Assembly (NCBI RefSeq): GCF_014841115.1
Contig: NZ_JACYTP010000017.1
Coordinates: forward strand, 1-64,000
From: Photobacterium arenosum
GTDB lineage: Bacteria > Pseudomonadota > Gammaproteobacteria > Enterobacterales > Vibrionaceae
Reading direction: 5' to 3'
DNA: 64,000 nucleotides
Shown: positions 8,201-16,631 of the stretch, piece after piece
Layout of the letters: each line of letters opens with the position of its first letter
Numbering within the stretch: position 1 is the stretch's first letter
The notes under the pieces: model-generated
Databases searched by the model: none
The model's input: the letters and a program-made list of their open reading frames with translations, nothing else
Told to the model about the DNA's origin: nothing
Position numbers and translations under genes: made by a program

Positions 8201-8373
8201 GGTGCCTGTCCCGGGTAGCTGGTTTTGATGATCACCTGTACATCGGATAAATCCGGCAGTGCATCGACTGGGGTATTTTTAACGCTGTACAGGCCCGCCA
8301 ATGTCAGGAACAGGGCCGCTATCAGCACCAGAAAACGGTTGTGGAGTGACCAGCGAATAATGGCAGCTATCAT
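5245..8373 (-). CDS. cusA: CusA-type Cu(I)/Ag(I) efflux RND transporter
   Basis: At 1042 residues this has the length and pattern of heavy-metal RND pumps. Twelve membrane segments are expected: one at the N-terminus (WSLHNRFLVLIAALFLTLAG), a cluster at about 335-520 and one at about 860-1020. The proton-relay region reads GAMVDGAIVMIENVHK (about 400-415). The substrate pathway segment RIDMLATGIKTPIGIKIAG carries the methionine expected of CusA/SilA, which argues for monovalent copper or silver and against CzcA. The start overlaps the cusB stop by four bases (ATGA), so translation is coupled. It drives the tripartite CusCBA pump across both membranes. Confidence 0.93.
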   Translation of the reverse strand: MIAAIIRWSLHNRFLVLIAALFLTLAGLYSVKNTPVDALPDLSDVQVIIKTSYPGQAPQVVEDQVTYPLTTAMLAVPGADTVRGYSFFGDSYVYIIFNDDTDMYWARSRVLEYLSQVAPKLPANAKPTLGPDATGVGWVYSYVLQDKTGQHDLAELRSLQDWFLKYELQTVNGVSEVATVGGMVKQYQVQIDPAKLRAYGLTLQQVNNAIQSGNQEVGASVIEVAEAEHMVRTTGYLTGVDDLKALPLKTTAKGTPLLLGDIADINIGPQMRRGISELNGEGEAVGGVIVMRYGENASQVIEAVKAKLAALQRSLPDGVEIVPTYDRSTLINAAVENLWQKLAEEFIVVAIVCAIFLFHIRSSLVIAISLPVGILAAFVVMHWQGINANIMSLGGIAIAIGAMVDGAIVMIENVHKHIERTPLTDQNRWQVIGKAAEEVGAPLFFSLLIITLSFVPVFALEGQEGKMFSPLAYTKTYAMAAAAGLAITLVPVLMGYFIRGKVLPEHKNPANRGLVALYRPLLNLSLAYPKAVIVVALALLASAYYPAARMGSEFIPPLDEGDLMYMPTTYPGISVGKARELLQQTNKLIKTVPEVETVWGKIGRAETATDPAPLTMIETVIQFKPRDQWREGVTTESLRKTFDDLVQFPGLTNAWVMPIKTRIDMLATGIKTPIGIKIAGPDLKTIETIGAQIEPILNAIAGTASVYAERVAGGRYVTIDIKRRQAARYGLNIQDVQQVIASAIGGVNVGETIEGLERYPINVRYPQDYRDSVVKLQNLPLVTPNGARIALADVADIRYEDGPPMIKTENARPNGWVFVDIEDRDLGSYVAEAREIVARELSLPAGYSLTWSGQYEYMERAKAKLSVVTPVTLMIIMLLLYFSFRRIGEVLVIMATLPLAMVGGVWLMYHLQYNFSIAVGVGFIALAGVAVEIGVIMLVYLNQAWHWRKLQAEEQQNHLQPQDLTDAIREGAGLRVRPVMMTVLTVIIGLIPIMYGSGTGSEVMQRIAAPMIGGMASALLLTLLVLPAIFKLWKQREVTSNR

Positions 8374-10079
8374 TGCTCACCCCCGGCCGCAATCAGTTGT
8401 TTCAGGCTGTACTCACTGCCGTTGCGGACAATCAGAAAGCGGACGGTTTGCCCTTCTGTAAACGCAGACAGATCGATACTGTCATCGACGGTGAAATTCA
8501 TTTCGCCCGGCTGCCATTGCCATTCAGGCACCGCTGAATGTGACAGAGTGATCATCCCGAAATCCGCCATCAGCATTGTAATATCACCTTTTACCCAGAT
8601 TTCCCGGGCAGCAGGCTGCTCCTGCACCTTATAATCCACCACCTGATACTGGCCGGATTCTAGTTTGGTAATTTCGAAATCCAGTGTCTGTCCCGTTTTC
8701 AGTGGTACCATTTCCAGGCTTTCAGCCAGAGTGAAATTCATCACCATGCCCGGCCAGTCCCATTCCGGTACAGGCTGATGGTTTATCGTCAGCATCTTGT
8801 GATCGGCCATCACCTCGGTAATTTCACCGGTTGCCCAGACTGTGGCTTGTTCAGGTTCAACACCGTTGATGCGTGCCAGATCTGCCGACTGACTGGATTC
8901 TGAGTCCAGCAAGAAATGTGCAGAGGTCACAACACTGTCCTGCAGGCTTAATCCCTGCAGGACTTCAATCTGTTCTGCCGCCTGGCGGCCCACTTCTATC
9001 CGGGCAGAGCGATATTTCCCCTCACCTTCTGACAACACCACGCGCGTCATACCGCCGGAGCGAATCACCGCAGAGGCCGGAATCGTCATCACCGCTTTGT
9101 CTGTCTCGGGCTCCAGCACGATGTTGGCAAACATATTGGGTTTGAGTTCGCCCGCTGCATTGTTGAAATTCAGCCGCATCCGCAGAGTACGGGTGGCTGG
9201 GTCAAGAATGGGATAGACATAATCCACACGCCCCTGCCACGCTTTGCCCGGCAGGGCATCCAGCGTCATGGTGGCTTTACTGCCTGTTGTTATCCAATGC
9301 GCCTGGCGTTCAAACACCTCGGCATCGACCCAGACTGTATTCAAGGGCCCTGCGCTGATCACCGACTGCGCCGGTGACAGATACGCCCCTTCACGGACAT
9401 TCAGGCTGGCGATCACCCCGTCTGCCGGGGCCTTCACTTTCACTGTCTGTACCGCTTTTCCGCTTCTGGCGATGGCCTGAATTTGTGCCTTATCAACTCC
9501 CAGCGACACCAAGCGCTCATAGGCGCCTTTAATCAGGCCATCACGTTTAGTGCGGTATGCATTCAATAGCTCTTCCTGGGCTTTGACCAGTTCCGGTGAA
9601 TACAGGGTGAAGAGTACATCTCCTTGCTTCACCTGCTCACCAACCGCATTGATGTAAAGGTTCTCCACCCAGCCGCTGACACGCACGTTGGTTTGCCACA
9701 AGTGCCTTTCATCAAAAGCGACATACCCGACGGTTTCAATTCTGGGCGACAGTGGCTGGACAGACACCGCGGCCGTTTTCACGCCAAGGTTGTTTTCCAC
9801 CGCCGGATCAATACGTACCGTGCCCGGTTTAGTCTTCGAACCGCCTTGGTCTTCTTCATAAACCGGGATCAAATCCATCCCCATCGGCGACTTTCCCGGC
9901 TGATCTCGCCGGTAGTTGGGGTCCATAGGTGCCACCCAGTACAGCGGGGCTTTGGGTGTATCCGCTGATGAGTCGCTGTTATTGGCTGACAGAGCCTGGC
10001 TGCTGAGGTATTGACTGCCCACATAGCCGATTGCGCTTCCAATGAGCAGCGCCAGCACAGTAATTGTTATTGTTTTCAT
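8370..10079 (-). CDS. cusB: CusB-type periplasmic adaptor with two C-terminal CusF-like domains
   Basis: The 569 residues hold an N-terminal anchor, a short metal-binding motif (YWVAPMDPNYRRDQPGKSPM, heavy-metal-binding-domain type, about 47-66), the membrane-fusion hairpin/lipoyl/barrel core (to about 400) and then two copies of a CusF-like OB-fold. The first (about 414-490) keeps His434, Trp442, Met445 and Met447 of the CusF Cu(I)/Ag(I) site. The second (about 492-565) keeps His514, Trp522 and Met527 but has Gly525 where the first Met should be. Escherichia coli CusB is about 407 residues and CusF is a separate protein, so here the chaperone is fused and doubled. It links CusA to CusC and hands metal to the pump. 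Confidence 0.92.
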   Translation of the reverse strand: MKTITITVLALLIGSAIGYVGSQYLSSQALSANNSDSSADTPKAPLYWVAPMDPNYRRDQPGKSPMGMDLIPVYEEDQGGSKTKPGTVRIDPAVENNLGVKTAAVSVQPLSPRIETVGYVAFDERHLWQTNVRVSGWVENLYINAVGEQVKQGDVLFTLYSPELVKAQEELLNAYRTKRDGLIKGAYERLVSLGVDKAQIQAIARSGKAVQTVKVKAPADGVIASLNVREGAYLSPAQSVISAGPLNTVWVDAEVFERQAHWITTGSKATMTLDALPGKAWQGRVDYVYPILDPATRTLRMRLNFNNAAGELKPNMFANIVLEPETDKAVMTIPASAVIRSGGMTRVVLSEGEGKYRSARIEVGRQAAEQIEVLQGLSLQDSVVTSAHFLLDSESSQSADLARINGVEPEQATVWATGEITEVMADHKMLTINHQPVPEWDWPGMVMNFTLAESLEMVPLKTGQTLDFEITKLESGQYQVVDYKVQEQPAAREIWVKGDITMLMADFGMITLSHSAVPEWQWQPGEMNFTVDDSIDLSAFTEGQTVRFLIVRNGSEYSLKQLIAAGGEQ

Positions 10080-10081
10080 TC

Positions 10082-11461
10082 TTATTTTCCTTGGTCTGTC
10101 AGTGATGGGGCGAGAGTTTGCAAGGCTTGACCACCCAGCAAAAATGCCAGCGTACTGCTGGTCTGGCTGAAATCGGCCGTCAAACGTGCCAACTCCAGTT
10201 CAAGTGCCAGTTCATCGCTGGCCGCATTGATCACATCACTGAACTGCGCGGTGTTATTCTGATAGCCGCGTTCCACGGCTTTGGTTCTTTCTTTCGCCTG
10301 CGGCAGCAAGCTGTTCTGATAACGTTCCAGCCGCTCTGCCTGGCTCTGTCTGTCAGCCAGCAAGGCATTCACCCTGGCGTTCAGCTGAGCCAGGAGCAGG
10401 TCTTTTTGTGATTTGGCTGCGCCAACCTGATAATGCGCAGCAGCGCGGTTTCTGTCCTGCCGGTTGTCCGTAAACAGCGGAAGATCCACCGTCAGATAAG
10501 CACTGAGCAGATCTGAAGCCGGTTCGCCTCGCATATTATTGGCCTGCCGGTAGCCGTACATGACTTCCACGGCAAACTGAGGCTTGTAAGCTTCGCCAGC
10601 GATATCTGCCTGAGTCTGACTGGCTGAAATCGCCGCTTCAGTCATTGCCACCATGGGGTGCTGAGCCAGCAAAGTGTAAAACTGACTCGTGCCATTGTGC
10701 GACTTCAGCACAGCGTCCAGCGCTGCCCTGTCAAGTTGATAACCGGCAGCCAGTGAAGCATTCGCCGACAACCAGTCTGCCCCCAGCCATTCAGACATCT
10801 GCGACATCAATTTACGCTGGCTCTGCCGGTTGGCCTGAAGTTTATCGTCCAGCCGACTCACCTGAAGCTGGGCCTGAAGCAGGTCCTGGCTTTCACTTTT
10901 GCCAATTGCGTAATTGGTCTGGATAAAACCGGCCATTTCCGACATCAGGCGCTGATTTTCCCTTAACACGCGTTCAGCATATTGCTGATAGCCCAATTCA
11001 AGCCACAGCTGGGTAATACTGTTGGCGACCTCCCTTTGCCGGGCCTGAATTTGCCAGTCCACGCCTTCCGCTTGCTGACGCACTTTTCTGGCCTGCAGCT
11101 CAAGCGTGTCTCCGCGCTCGAACTGCTGCATCAGCCCGACTGAAATATTGGTCATGGGATCGTCATCAAACTGAAAGCTGTCCACAGGCAAGCCGCCGAC
11201 ACCGACTTTCAGTTTGGGATCCATTTGAGTGGCACTGGCGACGGCCGTTTCACGTAACGCACTGGACTGCGCAGCGAGCTGCGCCTGACTGGCGTCATTG
11301 CGTACAGCCAGCGCGATCAAGGTTTGTAACGATGCTGGCTGAGCTTCCTTGTGGGCGGAGACGGCCAGCGTCTCTGCTGCCCAGACAGGAAACTGCCATG
11401 CCGGGTACAGCCAGGCGGCACTGAGACTCAGCGCCAAAGCATGCATATGTTTTTTCACCAT
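10082..11461 (-). CDS. cusC: CusC-like TolC-family outer-membrane channel
   Basis: About 460 residues with a signal peptide ending near VWAAE, two long alpha-helical outer-membrane-factor repeats (for example QQAEGVDWQIQARQREVANS and QAQLQVSRLDDKLQANRQSQ) and the family's alanine/glutamine-rich periplasmic coiled coils. It is the outer-membrane exit duct of the CusCBA complex. Only two bases separate its stop from the cusB start. The start MVKKHMHAL was preferred to an ATG three codons earlier; neither has a strong ribosome site. The gene lacks an obvious lipobox, unlike E. coli CusC, so assignment to CusC rests on the operon. Confidence 0.85.
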   Translation of the reverse strand: MVKKHMHALALSLSAAWLYPAWQFPVWAAETLAVSAHKEAQPASLQTLIALAVRNDASQAQLAAQSSALRETAVASATQMDPKLKVGVGGLPVDSFQFDDDPMTNISVGLMQQFERGDTLELQARKVRQQAEGVDWQIQARQREVANSITQLWLELGYQQYAERVLRENQRLMSEMAGFIQTNYAIGKSESQDLLQAQLQVSRLDDKLQANRQSQRKLMSQMSEWLGADWLSANASLAAGYQLDRAALDAVLKSHNGTSQFYTLLAQHPMVAMTEAAISASQTQADIAGEAYKPQFAVEVMYGYRQANNMRGEPASDLLSAYLTVDLPLFTDNRQDRNRAAAHYQVGAAKSQKDLLLAQLNARVNALLADRQSQAERLERYQNSLLPQAKERTKAVERGYQNNTAQFSDVINAASDELALELELARLTADFSQTSSTLAFLLGGQALQTLAPSLTDQGK

Positions 11462-11546
11462 AACATCCATTCTGTTTGCTGCCGGAAAGCGGCAGAAAAA
11501 CGATACTCACCGTCAGTTACGGTGAGACAACTTACGAAGAATGGAT

Positions 11547-11930
11547 TCAGGCGATGGGAGGACGGTAAAGGGACTGGGAAGTGTAAACCACAGAAACAAC
11601 GCTCTCCGCTGGTCTCAAAGCTAACTGGCTCTTAAGAGGAAAAGGCTGATGCTGGACGGGCAGCACAAAAGCTGTACTACAAGTTGCGGTACAACAGGTG
11701 TGAGCCATGGTCATATCATGATCGCAACCGGGTGGCATCTGCGCGCTGTGTTCTGAGTGCTCATTGTCAGATGTGTGAGACATACCGGCACAGTGATGTT
11801 CAGCCATTACCATGCTGTCACTTATCATACTGAAGGTCATTAAAGGCGTGCTATTGACCACACTCGATACAATCAGTACCAGTGAAGTCAATAAGGTTAA
11901 CCAGATTGTCCGACGTGATTTCCGACGCAT
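11547..11930 (-). CDS. small exported Cys/His/Met-rich protein, first gene of the copper operon
   Basis: 127 residues with one N-terminal membrane segment or signal (TIWLTLLTSLVLIVSSVVNS) and a middle rich in metal ligands: AEHHCAGMSHTSDNEHSEHS, PPGCDHDMTMAHTCCTATCS. It is the first gene behind the CueR-type promoter and precedes cusC by about 86 bases. The ligand pattern suggests a periplasmic copper-binding or metal-sensing accessory. A named family was not recognised; DUF2946-like copper-locus proteins are a possible match. A short hairpin (TGCCG-GAAAG-CGGCA) lies between it and cusC. Confidence 0.65.
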   Translation of the reverse strand: MRRKSRRTIWLTLLTSLVLIVSSVVNSTPLMTFSMISDSMVMAEHHCAGMSHTSDNEHSEHSAQMPPGCDHDMTMAHTCCTATCSTAFVLPVQHQPFPLKSQLALRPAESVVSVVYTSQSLYRPPIA

Positions 11931-11959
11931 AACCAGCCTATGAATATCTGAACGCCTAC

Positions 11960-11990
11960 ACCCTAAAGCTTTCCCTTAGGGGAAGGTCAA
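11960..11990 (-). promoter_or_regulatory. CueR/MerR-type copper promoter
   Basis: On the minus strand the -35 TTGACC and -10 TAGGGT are separated by 19 bases, the over-long spacer typical of promoters activated by MerR-family regulators. The spacer holds the dyad CTTCCCCTAAGGGAAAG, which fits CueR operators (ACCTTCCC...GGGAAGGT type). The -10 lies about 30 bases before the first gene of the copper operon. No cueR gene is in the window, so the regulator must be encoded elsewhere. Confidence 0.85.
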
Positions 11991-12149
11991 TACTGATGGA
12001 CTCCTCTATTAAAAAAATGATACCTGTGACAAGAAAAGTCAATCATGCAACACGGCTACTACGCCCTTTTCTCGTGCATTCTTACCCTTGCAACAAATAC
12101 CGCGCCAGCCTGGTCATACTAAAGATAGTGTTGTTACGGAATTCAACTG

Positions 12150-12692
12150 ATGCGCAGATGGTCGGTTCCTACCTGGATACTTGTCGCTACAGGGCTGCTG
12201 CTCAATATCGTCTCGGCATTGATGACCAACTTTTATATCGACGGTGCCACGGTTGATGCCAACCAGCTCATTCAGCAGCAAAACAATAATGAAAAGCTCA
12301 TCAGCCTGACCTGGCAACAGATTGAAGGGATAGAACGAAAGCGGGAGTTAGTGCTGAACCTAGTGTCGCTCAGTGAGCTAAGCGGCGCGCCACTTCCCGC
12401 CCCGGTTCAGCAGGAAATACAAGATCAACTGGCACCATTACACAATGCGACATTCGCCGGTCTGGCAACAGACAAGCTGACAGGACTCATGGCTGCCTTC
12501 AATACCGAACAGGAACTGCTCAGAGAAAAGATCAATCAGCTCTTTATCGATAATCTCTCACTGGCCGATAAGCACACCCGCCTGATGGCGCACATCTCCG
12601 GTTTGAGAAACCTCGCGCTATTTCTGCAGATCATCGGGCTGGCGCTGATTTTAGCCAGAGATCTCAGCCGTCGGCAGGATCTGTCCCGATAG
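12150..12692 (+). CDS. two-helix membrane protein of unknown function
   Basis: 180 residues: an N-terminal membrane segment (VPTWILVATGLLLNIVSALM), a helical, mainly hydrophilic periplasmic middle of about 120 residues (QLIQQQNNNEKLISLTWQQI and on), and a C-terminal membrane segment (LRNLALFLQIIGLALILARD) ending in a basic tail. The layout resembles the sensor part of chemoreceptors or histidine kinases without a cytoplasmic output domain. It is transcribed away from the copper operon and converges on scsD with a shared terminator. No function can be given. Confidence 0.6.
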   Translation: MRRWSVPTWILVATGLLLNIVSALMTNFYIDGATVDANQLIQQQNNNEKLISLTWQQIEGIERKRELVLNLVSLSELSGAPLPAPVQQEIQDQLAPLHNATFAGLATDKLTGLMAAFNTEQELLREKINQLFIDNLSLADKHTRLMAHISGLRNLALFLQIIGLALILARDLSRRQDLSR

Positions 12693-12695
12693 CAT

Positions 12696-12728
12696 AAAGC
12701 CTGCCCGCCGATGAGGCAGACAGGCTTT
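12696..12728. terminator. bidirectional terminator
   Basis: AAAGCCTG (12696-12703) pairs with CAGGCTTT (12721-12728) around a 17-base loop that has further partial pairing. It lies between the convergent 12150 gene and scsD. Confidence 0.55.
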
Positions 12729-12759
12729 ACGATCAATCAGCTTCAGCTTAACCAGAGCC

Positions 12760-13278
12760 TCAGCTCAGCCAGAGCCTTGCCAGCAAGCCCGGCGGGGTGG
12801 TGATGCCACTGGTGATAAAGGTAACCTTACCATCACGGACGATAAACACAGTTGGCGTAAACGCCACACCCCATTCACGACCCAGCACATTTTTTTCGTC
12901 ATTCACATTCTGAAAATCCAGCCCTTTACTGGCAAAATACTGCTGCAGTTTTTGATCAGAACCGGACGACAGAGAAATCCCGATCGTTGGATAATACTGA
13001 CTCAGCCAGTTAACACTCGGGGTGACAAAACGGCACACGCCGCACCAGGTTGCCCAGAAATACACTATCACAGGCTGCTCTTTACTGAGCGCGGCAATAT
13101 CAACCGGCTCACCCTGTATGTCGAGCGCTTTCAGGGTAAAAGGTGCGTCATCCGGTACGGACTGACTTCGCCAGAGATCGACCCCCACTGAAACCACAGT
13201 CAGCAGCACAGTAAAAAAGAGGATTTCTCTCAGCCACTTTTTCCACTTCCCCGCGTGCCTTTTATGCTCTTCACTCAT
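12760..13278 (-). CDS. scsD: ScsD-like membrane-anchored thioredoxin
   Basis: 172 residues: a basic cytoplasmic start, one membrane anchor (REILFFTVLLTVVSVGVDLW) and a periplasmic TlpA/thioredoxin-like domain with the redox motif WATWCGVCRF (C-G-V-C) and the cis-proline segment AFTPTVFIV. ScsD belongs to the suppressor-of-copper-sensitivity system, which protects periplasmic thiols under copper stress. It follows scsB by only four bases, with GGAGG just ahead of the chosen ATG; an in-frame upstream start would overlap scsB. The sequence shows no ScsC gene between them, unlike Salmonella scsBCD. Confidence 0.85.
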   Translation of the reverse strand: MSEEHKRHAGKWKKWLREILFFTVLLTVVSVGVDLWRSQSVPDDAPFTLKALDIQGEPVDIAALSKEQPVIVYFWATWCGVCRFVTPSVNWLSQYYPTIGISLSSGSDQKLQQYFASKGLDFQNVNDEKNVLGREWGVAFTPTVFIVRDGKVTFITSGITTPPGLLARLWLS

Positions 13279-13282
13279 TGGC

Positions 13283-15382
13283 TTATCCTCCCTGAGCCTG
13301 TTGAATAGCAAGCATTACATCCTCGCTGGTGTAAATTACAGGTAACGCAATACCCTGAGGGGCACCCGGGCCGTAGACGATATTAAATGGTACGCCGAAC
13401 CGGCCATTGGCCTGTAAATAGGCGGTCACTGCATCATTAGGAATTGTCCAGTCTCCCTGCATACGCACCAGACCGGGTTGCTGAATCGCGTCGTAAACCG
13501 GTTGCTGCAGCAGTACGCGAACCTTGTTGGCTTTACAGGTGATACACCAGTCTGCGGTCACATCCACGAACACGGTTTTTCCCTGCGTAACCTGCTTACT
13601 GATATCAGCAGCAATCAGCGGCTGCCAGCTTGGCTCCGGCGGCAAAGGTGTCGCCCACTCTTCAGCCGTCAGACTGGCTGCGAGCAGGGCAACAGCGCTG
13701 AACAGCAGAAACACGCTGCCCAGCACACCCACAGGCTTGCCGCCAAACACTTTAACGGATCGCCACACAATCAGGCTCACACCCGCAATACCTGCCAGCC
13801 ACAGAGACCAGATCGGCCAGTGTGGGGCCAGCAGAGTCAGCAGCCATAGCGTTGTCGCCAGCATCATGATCCCGAACAGGACTTTCATTTTGCCCATCCA
13901 GACACCCGGCTTAGGTAACCATCGCACCATAAACGGGAACAATGCGATAGCTATCCAGGGCAGTGCCATCCCCAGCCCCAGGCCGGTAAAGATCACAGCC
14001 AGATTGCCGATACTGCCCGCCAGAGCGAAGGCGACCGCCGTACCGAGAAACGGCGCAGAACAGGGCGTGGCAAGAAAGGTGGCAAACATACCTTGCGCAT
14101 AATGACCGGCATAGCCTTTGCCACCTTTGGTGCCCAGCCAGGTACTGATGCCCGATGGCAGGCTGATGGTGAACAGCCCCAGCATATTGGCACCAAACAT
14201 GAAGGTCACCAGTACCATCACGGCAAGAAAGGCCCCGCTCTGGAACTGTATCCCCCAACCGATAGCCTGTCCGGACAGCTTCAGCGCCACCAGCGCCAGT
14301 GCAATCAGCCAGAATGCGCTGATGATCCCGCCGGCTGAGGCCAGAAACTGCAGTCGGATCTGTTGCTTTTCCTGCTTCTCGGCCGTCAGCACGGTAGAGA
14401 GTTTCATGCCCAGCACCGGCAGCACGCACGGCATGATATTGAGGATCAGTCCGCCCAGCAGCGCCAGGCCGAACATGACCAGTAGGCTATGACCTGCCTG
14501 ACCGGTAACGATACCGCTTTGCACCTGTAGGCTGTGTTCAGACAACACCGCATCGTCTGTCACTGTGACCGTGAGCGCTTGCTGGGCGAGATCCGGCTGA
14601 CCGAACCAGCTCGACACGCTTATCTGCGCCGTCAGGGTTTCCCCCTCGATACTGATGTCCGGACGTGAGAAATGGCTGTCTTTAACGGCGTCGGAATCAC
14701 CATCAATAAACAGATCAGGTTTGACCCAGCCCTGTTCGTTGCTCAAAACTACCTGCAGTTTGCTTTGCTCTGCATCCCAGATCGCTGACTTGATCTCAGC
14801 CAGCGAAGAGGCTTGCGGCACAGTGCTTAACGCTTGTGCATAGCGGCGCATGTCAGTCTCTGAAGGCGTCAGCTCTGAGGGAATAAAGGACAAATCGATC
14901 GGATAATCGGTGATCACACAAACCGTCGAGCACGAAGACAGGCTGAGAGTGGCCAGCAGAATCACAGGCTGAGAAAAATCCTCCACCTTGATGGTCATCG
15001 GAAAAATAACATCCTCAGCATAGCCTATGGTTTCCACACCGAGTACGTCATACCTTTGCGGTACAGGCCACTGCCAGTCCAGTTCGGCAATATTCGCCGA
15101 ATCCTGCCAGTTCATACTGGGTGCCACACCCCCTTCGCCGGGTGATCGCCAGTAGGTTTTCCAGCCCTGTTGCAAGCGCACTTCCAGGTAACCGGCCACT
15201 GTGCCATTGACAGCATCTGTCTGTCCGGTTAACACAAAGCGTGTTTCAACCGGCGGATGATTGGGGTCACTCAGCCAGCCCGTGCTGACGACTGATGCCT
15301 GGGCCACAGACATAAATAACAGGCACAGCCATAACCCGCTGCTTGTCAGCCATTTGATGGTCAATCGTAAATTTTTTTGCAT
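13283..15382 (-). CDS. scsB: ScsB/DsbD-type transmembrane thiol reductase
   Basis: 699 residues. A signal peptide (LWLCLLFMSVAQA) leads to a large periplasmic DsbD-alpha-like region (to about 290) containing SLSSCSTVCVITDYP. Eight membrane segments follow (about 300-560) with the paired redox cysteines in NIMPCVLPVLG and ATPCSAPFLG. A C-terminal thioredoxin domain carries DWCITCKANK. The protein passes electrons from cytoplasmic thioredoxin to periplasmic partners, here probably ScsD. The start is the ATG with AGGAAAG upstream; a longer frame exists but would run into the neighbouring 15442 gene. The position beside the copper efflux operon fits the copper-stress role of the family. Confidence 0.9.
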   Translation of the reverse strand: MQKNLRLTIKWLTSSGLWLCLLFMSVAQASVVSTGWLSDPNHPPVETRFVLTGQTDAVNGTVAGYLEVRLQQGWKTYWRSPGEGGVAPSMNWQDSANIAELDWQWPVPQRYDVLGVETIGYAEDVIFPMTIKVEDFSQPVILLATLSLSSCSTVCVITDYPIDLSFIPSELTPSETDMRRYAQALSTVPQASSLAEIKSAIWDAEQSKLQVVLSNEQGWVKPDLFIDGDSDAVKDSHFSRPDISIEGETLTAQISVSSWFGQPDLAQQALTVTVTDDAVLSEHSLQVQSGIVTGQAGHSLLVMFGLALLGGLILNIMPCVLPVLGMKLSTVLTAEKQEKQQIRLQFLASAGGIISAFWLIALALVALKLSGQAIGWGIQFQSGAFLAVMVLVTFMFGANMLGLFTISLPSGISTWLGTKGGKGYAGHYAQGMFATFLATPCSAPFLGTAVAFALAGSIGNLAVIFTGLGLGMALPWIAIALFPFMVRWLPKPGVWMGKMKVLFGIMMLATTLWLLTLLAPHWPIWSLWLAGIAGVSLIVWRSVKVFGGKPVGVLGSVFLLFSAVALLAASLTAEEWATPLPPEPSWQPLIAADISKQVTQGKTVFVDVTADWCITCKANKVRVLLQQPVYDAIQQPGLVRMQGDWTIPNDAVTAYLQANGRFGVPFNIVYGPGAPQGIALPVIYTSEDVMLAIQQAQGG

Positions 15383-15441
15383 TGTCTTTCCTAAGTAATA
15401 AACACACAGATTTTTTGGCATCACGCCAGATGCTATGTGTG

Positions 15442-15822
15442 TTATTCCCGGAAAATACAAAGTGTCAGATGAATGCGCCTTTTAGGGACTTTAGGCTCAC
15501 GAGACGGAGGCGGAGAGAGACAGCCAGCGCCTAACAAGCCAGCAAGCAACAGTGTCAGTAGCAGAATGGGGATCAGGAAGAGAGTATCAAGCTGCTGATA
15601 TTTCACCTGTAGCAGTTGTTCCGACAAATCACACTCAGAGGAATCTGCCGAGGCTTCAGGCTCAGCCAGTTCACTGACAGAGAAGATTTGCACGACCTCA
15701 ACAGGTTGACTCGGACAGAGCGCCAGCAGAGCCGTGTTTTTCGACAGACACACGAACACCACCCAGACCGTTAACAGTAACGCCCAGTGTGCTAAGAATT
15801 GTCGTCGGAAAAAATACTGCAT
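15442..15822 (-). CDS. small two-helix membrane protein next to scsB
   Basis: 126 residues with an N-terminal membrane segment (HWALLLTVWVVFVCLS), a short acidic periplasmic loop containing two or three cysteines (SSECDLSEQL), a second segment (LFLIPILLLTLLLAGLLGAG) and a basic tail ending RRIHLTLCIFRE. It is read in the same direction as scsB with a 59-base gap. No family was recognised. Position suggests a part in copper or thiol stress, but the sequence does not prove it. Confidence 0.55.
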   Translation of the reverse strand: MQYFFRRQFLAHWALLLTVWVVFVCLSKNTALLALCPSQPVEVVQIFSVSELAEPEASADSSECDLSEQLLQVKYQQLDTLFLIPILLLTLLLAGLLGAGCLSPPPSREPKVPKRRIHLTLCIFRE

Positions 15823-15959
15823 GATTGCCCGTCTGTCTCGTACCCTGACCCGTGATAATCTGATGCACTGACTTAGGTTTCAGCATCAGCCACAGGAAAA
15901 TACCACGAAACTGCGTCAGGGTAACCCACAGAGTGTTACCAGGCATGTCCGGCTGCTGC

Positions 15960-16349
15960 TTACATCGCCATATGGCCCATTCCGTTCTCTTCTTTTGGGT
16001 TATTGCCGTATTCATTCGAGCCGGGCTGGCCCGCTCTGGCAAAGAAAAAGAGCAGAATGACGAAGCCCAATACCGGGATCAGGCTCAGTAACATCCACCA
16101 GCCTGATTTGCCGATGTCATGCAAGCGCCGAACCCCTACCGCGACAGAAGGAATCAGTACTGCCAGCGAATACACACCGCCCAGTAAGCCTGTCCCCTCG
16201 CCCGCACCCGGAGTATTGAGAAGATTATCTGCTATGCCCAGCGCCAGAGTAACGACCAGGTTGATCAAAAAGAAATACCAGTACTCCTGTCGCTGCGCGC
16301 GACCTGAGAAAACCGCGTACTTTCTGAGTGCGTACAAATACCAGTTCAT
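15960..16349 (-). CDS. DUF805 inner-membrane protein
   Basis: 129 residues with the DUF805 signature: start MNWYLYALRKYAVFSGRAQR with QEYWYFFLIN, and later VGVRRLHDIGKSGWWMLL, plus four predicted membrane segments. The tail is hydrophilic (GSNEYGNNPKEENGMG). The ATG with AAGGG seven bases upstream was chosen over a TTG two codons earlier. Function of the family (YhaH/YhaI type) is unknown. Confidence 0.85.
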   Translation of the reverse strand: MNWYLYALRKYAVFSGRAQRQEYWYFFLINLVVTLALGIADNLLNTPGAGEGTGLLGGVYSLAVLIPSVAVGVRRLHDIGKSGWWMLLSLIPVLGFVILLFFFARAGQPGSNEYGNNPKEENGMGHMAM

Positions 16350-16631
16350 GCTCAATCCCTTGGGTTGGAGGCTGTCAGGTAAATTTCTGCAGGTGACCAG
16401 AGTCAGTTACACTCAAGTATAGATTCAGATCACAAATTTATGGTTTTTCTCTTCTGATAATAAGGAAAGCGATAGGGTTCACACCCTGTTAACAGAAATG
16501 CCGCTGAGCACCGAAAGCTGAGATCAAGAGCAAAGTCTGTTTGCTGTTACACGCTACACTCAAAGTATCTTCATGATTCATAAATAAAAGCATCAGACTT
16601 TTTCACTTTTCGTCTACGAGCAAGGGCAACT

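Noticed and set aside
13911..14429. Second minus-strand gene inside scsB
   Set aside because: Out-of-frame shadow of the scsB membrane region.
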